A program made the translations under genes and the position numbers. This document shows, in pieces, positions 1-12,100 of a stretch of 64,000 nucleotides of DNA (positions within the stretch are counted from its first letter, which is position 1; each line of letters opens with the position of its first letter). This DNA comes from Codonopsis lanceolata (Eukaryota > Streptophyta > Magnoliopsida > Asterales > Campanulaceae). The stretch lies in NCBI GenBank assembly GCA_013146195.2, contig CM028384.1, forward strand, positions 71,337,990-71,401,989, in the 5' to 3' direction. Below the pieces are notes generated by a model. The model was given only the letters and a program-made list of their open reading frames with translations, searched no databases and was not told where the DNA came from.

Positions 1-3000
1 TTTTTTAACTTCTCAACTGTGTCCAAGTGCTTATCCTCAGCTGGTTTCATATCATCATTCTTAGACTCTGGGAGACCCCCATCAGTCTGTTCAGCCGAGG
101 GTTGTGGATTCTCAACAGTTTCCTCAGCCTTGCAGGATTCATCAGCAACTTTGCTGACTGAGGAAGGCCCACCATTGTTGTTATATTTATCTATCTCTTT
201 CACATTCAGGGAAGCTGATGACTTGATGCCAATACCAAAATCCCTCTCCTTATGGCTTGTCCATCGTTCCAATTTGGAACGTCCCCTCCTAGCATCTTGC
301 TGCTCATCATCTGAGGAAGCATCTTCTTTGTGTTTTTTGGAGGTTTGACGATTCATGAGAACATCATGCTCACCACTTCCTTGATCTAGCATGCCTCTCA
401 AGCTCACCTAAGCAAAGGCAAAAACAACAATTGAGGGAAAGTATGAGAGTTTCTAGCCAGATCTACAAGTTAGTAGCTTTGTCAAAAACCTAAATAAGAA
501 GTTTAAGAGTAAAAAGAACAGAAAAACGCACAAGCCTGAGTAGCAGAAAGGAGAAAATAAACACTTCTGAAAAATTAGTTGCAATAAATCAAAATTATGT
601 ATTCAGATCAGATCGATTGTGACCTAAGAAACAATCCATGGCGGAAAATAAATGTATTCCCATTACAGTGTAGAATATGCAATCATGAATGGATAACATT
701 CGGTCAAGTCACCTTTTGTATCAGCATTAATCACAGCTAAAACCAAATGTTACTACTAAAATAATGCCATCAAGTCGAGGGAGCATTGACCTCCCACCAC
801 ATTTGACTTGAACCCAGGTATGCAAATGTGTTCGATCAAAGAAACTTGGTTAGATCACTGATCACCTACGATCCTCCCTAGAATTACTAAGGAGAAAACA
901 CCCAGATGTAGTCATCTCCACTCATGGCAAAAGCTAGCAAAGTTTCAGCTGTAGTTTATAAAACTGAATGAGGGCTAAAAAAGTGAACGACGCCTGCTAG
1001 CAAGAGGAAATATACTAAAAAACTGCTGCTGTTGTGGAACTATACACTTGAGTCTGACAAAATAAAAATAAAGAATCATGTTCAATGCAAGGAATCGTGT
1101 AACTGAAGGGGGACATTGACTGACACAACGGAACATTGGTCACCCTATACAAGAATGCATATTTACCATCCAGAAGCACATAGTAATGTCCAAGCATGGG
1201 CATTTTGTAAGCAAACACGATCAAGTATCTAGAGAACTAAGAATGAACTCAGTTTACGTCTGTTCATACTTCATATCAAGGATCACTACACCTAATAAGA
1301 AAGGATTTATTTCAATATGTTGAGAAACAAGTAGTAAAGCAATTCTCAGACTAGAAAAAGGTAAACCGTGAATACTATGTGTTATGCAACACTAATCAGA
1401 GTAACTTACTTGCTTAAGTTCCAACAGAAAATGTACAGAATTCTTGATCGAGTATAATTGGAGTTCTTATACTACATTGCCTTCTCTCTGTTGTGGTAAT
1501 TTCAAGGGCCAGTGACCAAGTATGTGAACTTGGGCTCGCAAGCAGAAGTGTGTAATAGAGTTGTTATTAGACCCTTAATGAAATGTTACTGTAGTCTGTA
1601 TTCTTAACTACAACCTCATCTTGTTCAAAATGACAAATTATGGAGCTCAAAACATGAAAACATGCCTAACAAGTACCATCTGATATAACGGTAGTATACA
1701 AGTGAAAACAGATAGTTATGCGAATAGTAGGTCCAGGTTCTGATACACTATGGCTTTTGCTCCAGAAACTACATATGTAAGGAAATAAAAGGGAAATTTA
1801 TGGATTAACAAATTTCTAGTATGGAAATTAGGTCAATATTCAGTTTCACACATGAACCATCAGCATTTTGGTTGATTTCATATGAATTAATGTAACAAAT
1901 TTCATTAGCAAGATGAATTTTCATCCGTTTGAATCCAAAACTGCAGATAATTCTTGATTCTTTCTGCTTCTAACATAAATTCAGCTCCATTTATTTGAAG
2001 GTAATATAAAATGGTTTACATGAAAAAAAAAAAAAGTCTACTTCCCTTCATTCAACTGTTTTTTAATAAAAATGTTTTCTCAACTTTGAGAAAGTAACAA
2101 AAAGAAGATTTTAAGCATGCTAGAGTGGTGGAAAGCAGTATGGCCTGACCAAAAACTCCAGAGAGCAGCAGGAGACTTTTTGTCAGCCAGTCAGCATCAA
2201 ATGATGGCAAGGACTTGTGGTAGTCAAGACTCAAGAGTCTGGCCAATAGTTGCCAGAAAATACTTGCAAAATGACTTGCATTCAAAAGACTTGGACATCA
2301 TTTTCCATTTTGAACTATATTGGGAAAACATTTCCAGTCAAACTTATTTCCCTTGATGCTGACTGCTGAGCATCTGGAAAATGCTTGAAGATAAAGGACA
2401 CTTATAAGTTCAACAAAATGTGACATCCAGCCTTCAAACCAAGTATTCTCAATACCTGAAATCAGTATTCCAGAGCCAAAGTCTACCATGCTTTCACTTC
2501 CATATGAAAAGGTCAACAATTAGGCTAGCAGTACAGAACGATAGGCACAGACCACAGTTGCTTATATGCGGAATAACAGCTGAAATTTCAAAAAATAGTG
2601 GCTCAATATAAGCAAAAGATCTTAAATACCAAATAAGCACTTAGTTATATTCAGCTACACCTACTATTGGACTTGATCACTAAAACTCAAGATCTACCCC
2701 CCCCCCCTCTCCTTCCAAAAAAAAATGTCCTCTCCCCCTAAAGAACAAACCAATTAAACACCAACACCAGGAAGCAATTTGGACATACAATCAAAAGAAC
2801 TTGCCATTCTGATCTTCATTTACTTGCAATAATATATGGCTCCTGCTAATGAGTTCCCCAAACTCTTCAAAAATAACTTTTACTCTTGAAAGAAATTAAT
2901 AAAAAATAAAATAAAACTTTTTCACCTATGCACTGATACTCCAATAAAAGGTCTAGTTAAAGGAGTATATTATTCCTAAAAGGGAATCCTTAATAATTTT

Positions 3001-3087
3001 CCAGAAGTATGTATGTATGTATATATATATATATGTATATATATGTGTGTGTTTACATATATGTATATATATGTATATGTGTTTACA

Positions 3088-3146
<59 letters not shown>

Positions 3147-6100
3147 TTACATATATGTATATATATGTGTATATGTTTACATATATATATATGTGTGTGT
3201 GTGTAAATATATACACACACATATATATATACATATATGTCAACACACACATATATATACATTTTTTGATAAGTAAACACACATATATATATATGTATAT
3301 ATGTAATAAGGTGTAATTCAAATTTCTAAACTCACCACGATAAATGCTAACCATATTCCTTGGCAGTTATAACAATGAGTTTCCACATCTCAAATTAGAT
3401 ACAGTATATAAGTTTTTTTAAAAGACAGTTTATGAGATATAGAATAAATAAAGAGGCCAAGAAAGTGACGTAGCCTTTGCACTCTACAACCAAAAGAGCC
3501 AACCTGTGTTTGGAAAACAAAAATACTCTTATTGTACAGATGGGAAACTGCTAGAGACATGGAGAATGAGAAACTGCAACCTCTCCAACAATGATATCTT
3601 TGACAGTAGAGTATAGTTAAAAGCCCATGCATCCATGAAACATTATCTTCAAAATTTAAAAGGCAGGACTTGAAAGGAATAAGAACAGTATTTATCATTT
3701 GTGATTCTTGAAAGTGGTAAAAATCACTTAGGTATGAAGGGCCATAGTAAAGTTTTGAAAATCTTATTTTCAACAGAAAAGGAGAACTCATATGTACTTG
3801 CAACAAATGTACTATAAATTAGAGTAAGACTATATGCCCTATCAGGTGCATCCACCAGTCAAATAATCTAATGTGATAATCCTTGTGCACTTTTTGAACT
3901 AAAAAAATGTAACTGTAAGAACAAGGTAAAATATAGTTATGACAATTTTACGAGTCTGATTTTCATACTATGTAAACCTTTTATCTTCATATATGCTGAA
4001 TTCCTTTGTTTGGGTTGCTGTTGAATTTTAGCTAAAACTCTGCTGCATAAAACTGGGTCAGAGTGGTACCATCACCAATGCATATACCCAAACCATGTTC
4101 TAGAGGTATGCCATTGAAGTAACATTTTTCAGCAATGACAATAAGATCAAAATCTGATAAGAGATTCATCTATCTTTCACTCTTTTCATACATAAATCTG
4201 CCGGCAATGGACAACACACTTACAACCTGTTATTCAGGAAATCCGAACACAGGTTTGTTGGCTTCCCACAGTCTGAGACAGCCACATATTAACTAAAAGA
4301 TGATTAAGCGACTTTTTCAGAAGTATTTGCTCATACCATGGTAATTGAACTATTTGGAAAGGCAATTTTTCCTTCTAAGTACGTTATGTTATTGTGTCCA
4401 GAGATGTACGTACCCGCTCACTTCTCTGACCACTGTGGTCTTCTCGATTCCTCCTTGAAGGGGCCAACGAATTGCGATCACCAACCTCAAACTCTTTACT
4501 CTTCCTTGGGTTCTCTCTGTGTTTTTTCTCCGGCGGCCTATGGTTATCAGAAACACTGACAGACCGATCAGGGCCAGTACTTCCTCGCTCCTGCCTAGAT
4601 CTTCTCTCGTCATTATTGAGTTGGTTTCCCCGTGCATATGCATCATCACGTCCTCTATGCCTTGAAATGCTTTCATTCTCAACTCTGTCCCTTCTGTTGA
4701 TTTGTTCGCTATGCCTCCCAGTATCTTTGGTCTGATATTCTCTATCAGTGCCTTTATACTCTTCCTTCACTCTAGAATGGCTGGGCCATGCTTTGTCTTC
4801 TGCCACTCGTCCACTCCTTACTCCTCGTCCTTCTTCTCTTTCCCTCTTTATTAAGTTTTCTTCATGCGACTGTTTGAGCCTATGCCACTCATCCCGCTCC
4901 CTTTGCCGTTCGACCCTCTCCCTTTGTAACCAGACCTCTTCTTTGTTATGCCTAACAGCATGCTGATCATCCTCCCTTACTCTTGCTTGGTCATCTCTCT
5001 TCCTCTGATCCAAAATATCATCCCTCTCTCGCTTTCGACGACTAGTGCTTTCTTTCTGCACATGTAAAGTTTCTTCCTTTTCAGCATGGTCCCTCCTTAA
5101 ATGCACCTCCTCTTTTCTTTTTTTGCTGTGGAGATCATCCAAAGTATCATTTCGAGTCTTCAAACTACTATCTCTGTCCTTGTGTCTAGGTACCAAATCT
5201 TTATCATGATAACCCTTCCAATTACCGTTCTCCATTACTTTTCTTAATTGATATTCATCTTTATCACCCCTCTCATTTTCTCGAACCTTACTCCGGTGCC
5301 TGGACACCATTTCATCACCACGTTCTCGTTTCCTACCATCCTCTGCTCTAGTTCTTCCGCCATGTAGATCTTCATCTTTCCGTTGCCAGGCTCCATCAGA
5401 ATCACTGCCTTTTCGCCTATCAAGGCTCTCAGTTTTCGCGTGTGAGTATTGTGCCATGGTTGAATCCCACTTTTTACGAGAATAAGAATCATCCCTCCCT
5501 TTCATTGTTGCACGGTGTCTATCCATCTCTTGTCTCTCATCACGGCCTCTGCCTCGGACAACACGCTCATCTTCATTTAAGGGTCTCTTGGACATCCCCG
5601 TGTGTCTAGAGTGACCAGCTTGAACAACTTCCTCATCGACACCATCTCTCATGCTCCGGTAATCTCTACTGCTTCCTGATCTGGCTTTGCTGTTGTCACT
5701 ACTTCTTGCAGTCTTGGAATCCTCTCCTTCATCAATTTCTTGAAGAGAAGGAGGTTCAGCTCCAGGGAATAGCTTTTGCTTTTTCACAGAATGCGCTGGA
5801 TTATCAGTTTTGAGTTTGTTGGTGGTGGTCGTATCTAGGACTTGGTCTCTTTCTACTTCTGAGCTTCCATCAGCTGCCACACTCTCATCATGCATAGCAT
5901 CATTGTGGTCAAAGTCAGGCTCCTCAGCACTCCCACCAGTAACAGGAGACGATAGAGGACTATGCTTACCCTCAATGCTTTCAATAGATTCCTCCTTCTG
6001 ATTATCAACGAGCTTCTTGTCCTGCGTACTTCCACTATGGTTCAGATCGGGTGACCTCTCAGGTGCTCTTCTTTTTGTCCGCCTGTTTAAAAAGCAGAAA

Positions 6101-9100
6101 AAGAGAATAATGGTACGTTGACTTCGTGCGAAATATCAAAAAGCCAACAGAAATTCAAAAACAGAAAGTCGACATGATGGCCAATGTACCAAAACATCAC
6201 ATGAGAAAAAATGAAGGCAGGACATAAGATGGAGTAATAGAGTACTCATCCCAAGGAGAAGCTGTCTAACAAATAGGTCAAACAATAGTAGAAAAAAAAT
6301 AAGATAAAAAATAAATCTTTCTTACGGGTACGGCAAAAGTGTTTCGGAGAAGCTAAATATAGAGATGTAAATGACTGTACAAGATTTCAAGAAAACCAGC
6401 CTCACACCAAATATCTGGGAGCGCTCCACTAAGAGCCCCAATGAAGTAGCAACCATAAAATGAGTATGCAAGTAAACTAGGAGCTTTAAACATTTCATTT
6501 TCCTAGTAAGATAAAGATTTTGTCAATGTATTAATTCCATAAGAAAATATAGTTACGACTTGCAACAACCTTGGCTGTTATAAAAACTTCCAGGTTTCCA
6601 AATGATTTAAATTCCTCAAAAACAAATGTCTATAAAAGTCTATATCGCTTACTAGATTCTATCCCGAGGGTGCTCAAAACCCAGGTTTATTCTACGCTAT
6701 AAGGGAGCATGTTTTTTATAGATATCAAAAGCCTACTTTACTTGTCTTAAAATCTCAAGTAGTTACTTTAATGAAACCAAACTTAAATACTAAAGAGTGA
6801 AACTATAAAATTTGCACTTGTATGTCATTCCATCAGAGCACTATGAAGGTAAATTAAGCATATCAAAAGCTACTATTAATGGAGATTCTTAGATACCCAC
6901 ATACTTCACAAGAAGGCAAATAGATTAAGATTACATCCAATATTATGTCATACCTCTCATCGTTAAGGACGTTAAATTTCCTGCCAGAATATACAGAGGT
7001 CTTTCCCCTAGAATCAGGTAGATCTTGGACAGGTGCTCCTGAAAGGAAAGGTGAAATTTATCCTCCTTCAGTTATTTCATTATATATAGAGTCCATGAAA
7101 GGTGCTCTTCTTACTACAAGCCTCCTTTTCCTACCACTACAAGAGCATGGCATACCATCAAAAGGATTGGTCTCTTCCTGTGCAGTGTCTTCTTCAATTT
7201 CATGGCCTCCTCTGGGAACCTCTTTTGAAGGATCATTCTCTAGCTGTTCGACAACGTCGTTTCCAGGGGAGGAATCATCATCCCCAGAGTCTTGCAAAAC
7301 AATCTGTTTCCCATGCAATGTTAGTGAAACTGTTATGCAAATGCATCATATATATGGCATTGGAATAAAGAATTGGGAAAGTATGATTAACCATTCACCT
7401 CAATAATAGCATCCGAATCACGGATCCGTGGAGGCCGAGTATCAATGGATGGGAGACGCTCACCATAACCAGTTTCCACCTGTATTGCTCTACCAGGCGG
7501 CTACAAGAAGTCATGTAAATCAATGAATCTGGAAATTGAACAATTCTCCTAAAATTCTATACCTTTGTTTGATAAAGTCTCGTGGTAAAAACATTAGGTA
7601 ATACAGTAGAAAACACACGGAAGCAATTCAGATAGAAAAAGGGCTAGAATGACAGGAAGGGTGAAAAGTTACAAGACTGCATACCAATTGTGGCCGGACA
7701 CGTACAGATCCCTTTGCCAAGTCACCTTGCCCAGGATCAACTTTTCCTTGATTTAGATTTTCAGATGAGGGATCATGAATACCAGCTGCAGCAGCTAGCT
7801 CTGGGGGCAGATCCGGATCATACTCCTGAAATAAAAAGAATATATTGTTTTACTGTTAATATTCTTCTTCTTTTTTATCGTCTAAGGAAATCAGTTAACA
7901 AATGCAAGCATGCATGCAGACATATAAAAACACCTCACACCTGTTCAGCCCTCCCACTTTCATAAACACGGATTTTGCTTTGCATAGTAGCTTCCAAACG
8001 GAGTTGTTCCTGCAGAGTCAAGATTCCAATATTCAGCATTCAGCTTCCATTTATGTAGAAAATAATATATGGGTGTGTCTGTGTAACACTCACCAGCTGT
8101 TTGCAATATTCTTTCCAACTCTCCTCATTCAAACCGAAGTTGAAAAAGTCTGATATATCAATACTCTGGAGTCTCCATGGTTTTTCCTCAAAACCATCGA
8201 TGTCAACTTCAAATATAGTCCTGCGAGAACAACATAAGCTCAACAAACTACCATGGAAATAAAAAACAACTTCAATTTTAAATTCAAGTGTAACCATGGA
8301 AAAGGGAATGACAAATATATTTTAATCATATAATAAGAGAAAATCTTCTTGGAACATACACACTGCATATGTACAAAGGTTCTGTTGTGCTACTCTTCAA
8401 GGGCTGGACAAACACAAGCACACACACACAAATCTAAACATTTCATACCAAATCAGATTGACCTGATTAAAATCAAATCATTCCCATAGTCAGATATTAA
8501 GCTCATGCATAAAAATTTTAATGCCACAAACTTGTAAACTAAGGAAAAGAACGGGAATGACAAAAAAGGCCCTCACAAACTTTTATTTATTTTTACAGAA
8601 AATTATTCAAGCGACTTTACCTTTTATAACCCTGTGCACTGCTCCAAAAGATAAATGTTCTCTCAGATGCTCTAAGATATTTGAATTGTGGGTATGTACA
8701 CAAAACTGGAAAGAAAAAATTGAAAACAAGTAAAGCAAACCGGTCCTGGTTGTTTGGCTTTCCAAATTTTTATTAAGAAATTAAAATAACACAATGATTT
8801 CAGATTGAGTTGGAGCAACTTAAAAACCAAAATAAACCAAACTGAGGCAATTAAGCTAAATCAATTCGGAGTATGATTATACAAGTACTTTTATGTTTTA
8901 ACCCTTGCCCTTTGTTTTCGATTTATAGAGTGACCCTGATCCACCAGCCAACCATGTTTCCTCTTCAATCAATCAACAAGCCTTCAGAAATCTCCTCCTA
9001 AAGCGTGAAGGTGAAGTGTACACTCCGTTGCCAAATCAAATCCCTGTCTATATCTCCTCTGCTTCGCCCTCTTATCCAATGCGCTTACCATCATCACTTG

Positions 9101-12100
9101 CAAGCACCAGCACCACCATGGATCACAGCCAATAGCAACATTAATTACTGGCCATAATTCACTAATCCTGGTTAGCTACAACCTTCATCCCCCTCCAAAA
9201 TGTTCACTAGTAGGAAAATTTCAGTTTAAAGGACCCTGGAGGAACTATTAACCAATTATGAGATGAATAAATTGAATTCCCAAGCGGAGGAAAATTTTTT
9301 CTATTTTATTTTTTTTTTTTTTTTTGGGGGGGGGGGGAGGAAAAGTAAACTTGAGATTTCAAACTGTCTGACTCACACATGCTCAGTCCCATTGAGAATG
9401 TGGATCACACCAGAAGCCACCCACAAGCGGAGGAGCTGGAATGGACAAGGAGTCGTTCAGCTACCCAATCCTCCCTTTTTTAAAAAGTAAATTTCCCCAA
9501 CGAGAATCATTGTATAGAATACCAGGCACCTAGCTCCCTTCAGCAACAAAGGCCATGTGATCCACTGGAATTGCAACAACACCACTGAAAAGCCAAATTA
9601 TTATGGGATATTCCTTGGGCAACAAACTATCAACCTCCTTTGCTTCAGCCTGCCATTATCATGGTCCCTCCATCTCTGAAAAGAACATGAGCTGGGACTT
9701 CTTGATTTGCTTAATTTTGATGGTTTTGAAAATTGACAATCAGAACATGGATCCTTTTGATTGATAGGGAGGGGACTGGGAACACAGAATGCTACAGTCC
9801 AAGTGATGCACATTACAGCTTGGTTCATATAGCTGCTAACCTCAAACTACCCATCCTAACACACATCATCAAAATGATCACTATTTAAGTATATATTTGC
9901 AACGACTACCAATAAATGCACAAACACACAAGAGTTTTTATGTTAATATATTTATTGTAAAGGCCATTAAGTTTTTAGGTTCATGTTCTTTTTATAAATG
10001 CAGGTCATTGTATAAGCCCACCATCACATAGCATTTCATTCAACATATTAAAAGTCTAACAAGGGAAGTAACGGCCTTTATAATGTTTCTGAGTGTTCAA
10101 TAATCTTTTGAAGGTCAAATCTTTAATAACACATTAATGGTAAGGTGACAATAAGACAAGTCTAAAACAGTCATTATGTATAATAACCTTTCGTTCCTGC
10201 AAAAGGAAATATTCACTAACATTTGTTAACAGCAGAAGCGACAGTGAGACCAATCTGTGTGGACAAAATTACCCCCAAACAACAGGAACCACAGTTTATA
10301 TAACTATGATTGGATGGGTGTCTCTTGCCATGTTCAAGAAATCAAAAGTACAAAAGCTCTCAGCCCATCATCCGACATTGATGCTATCAGAATTCTGATT
10401 GTAAGCTGAGCTTATAATTGAACCAGCCGTCTCTTCAAACAAGAAACTTATCCAAATAAAACCTAATCACCCTACAGGAAAGGTCACCACAATACCATTG
10501 AAGTAACAATAATTAATTTTATAGAGAACTTGGATATTGAAGCAAAATCATTCTGAAACAGAAGTGGGATTATGAAAATGCTTTAGGTTACTATAAGAAA
10601 GTGTTACAAAACACTACAAAATGAACGTTCGTGCAGTAATGCTCAATAAAGAATTTTATTGGTCAAAATCAAGGTTTCATGTCAGAACACGATCTAGCTA
10701 ACATGTGCAAGATCATCAGCATAGCATCAACAGCACATAATACAACAAAGTGTACACGCTAATCTATCTATTACCTGGATAGACAACAAAGATAACCATG
10801 AATCATTTCTGCTTTTTTTTTTTTTTAATATGTAAGAACAACTAAGAATTTATTTTATTTTCTTATTTTATTTTATTTTATTTTATTTTTGGAATGTTTT
10901 AAAGTAAATTATTGGCTAGAGCCAATCCTAGCTTTCACAATAACATCACAGGCTCCAACTGTATTTAGCCGGTAGTAACTAAATGTTGGAAATTAAGTTG
11001 GTAAGAAAATGATGTTTTACAACATCTAACATGATGTATAGTCCGTGAAGGAGTATACGAAAATGACATTAACGTAAACATATACCACAACCTAATATCA
11101 ACAGAACATGCAGGTATAGTAGTCGTTTATTATATATCAATACATACTAACATATAATATGCATCGTACGTTATTTTAATCTATATTAGCATATAATATG
11201 CAAAGAAATGGATCCTAAGATCAAGTATGCTATTGAGGCAGGGTTCACCAGCAGATAAGAGCAAGTTGCTCCACAACACATTTTGGTCTCAACAGAAATT
11301 GTACGTAGCTATCAAAACTCGAATGCTCACAAATAAACATAACATCAATTTGTTATATATATATATATATATACATACATACATACATACACACGCACAC
11401 ACACACACACATGGATGCACACCATAACTAAACAGACATAGACATGGAAAACTACAATCAACCATAATGAATAGAAGAAAAAAGACACGAAATTCAGGAA
11501 CAGCAATAATCTACAGACACTATAATCAATTCTATTAAGAACATTTGGAGCTACAGGGTAAATGAGGGTTACTTGTGCGAAGGAAGTGTGAACTCCAGTC
11601 CACTGCCAAATCCACGGCCAGCTCCACTGTTTCCCCAAGCTGGGGTTCCATATCCAGGATGAAAGTTTTTCTGCATAGGAGCGGCACCTCTTATCCCTGT
11701 CGGTCGCCAATCGCCTCTTCCACGCCCAGCAAAAGGTACAATACCGACAGGAGGACGAGCTTGGCCTGGAACTCCTCCAGGCGCTACAGGTGCTGCTCCA
11801 GGCATAGGCGCTGCCCCAGGTCTCACGTACTACACAATTTTCAAAAGGAAGAATTATAAAGGATCAAAAGATTGATGTCAAGGTACTTGCCCAAACGTAC
11901 AGTTCACGTGTAAGCCCCCAACCCACCCACCCGCGGGTGTAAAACAAAGGCATAAAGTTAATTAAGCAAGATGAAAATGCAACACTAAGAATTAAAAATT
12001 CATGCAAAAGCTTTTATCACCAAGTCAAATCCATCATTCAAAAGTATCAAATGACATTCTCATGCATTAAAATTCATTATGATCTCGGTCACTTTTTGGA

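Larger units (their letters stand above)
8221..11572 (-). other. FIP1 intron 2 (3.35 kb)
   Basis: AT-rich intronic sequence between the LPSHK exon and the TIFEVDIDGF exon. It holds a T17 run directly followed by G12 (9309-9337), a T14 run near 10813, a TTTTA tandem run at 10853-10888, and a TA/CATA/CA microsatellite at 11354-11411. I see no coding remnant. Confidence 0.75.

Noticed and set aside
2052..2519. Possible hidden FIP1 exon or gene in intron 9
   Set aside because: Short ORFs on both strands lack similarity, splice sites and composition like the neighbouring FIP1 exons.
3009..3316. Tyr/Ile/Cys/Val ORFs in several frames
   Set aside because: Translation of TA/TG microsatellite, not genes.
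4338..4966. Plus-strand ORFs rich in Ser/Leu
   Set aside because: They are antisense shadows of the Arg/Glu/Asp-rich FIP1 exon 9 on the minus strand.
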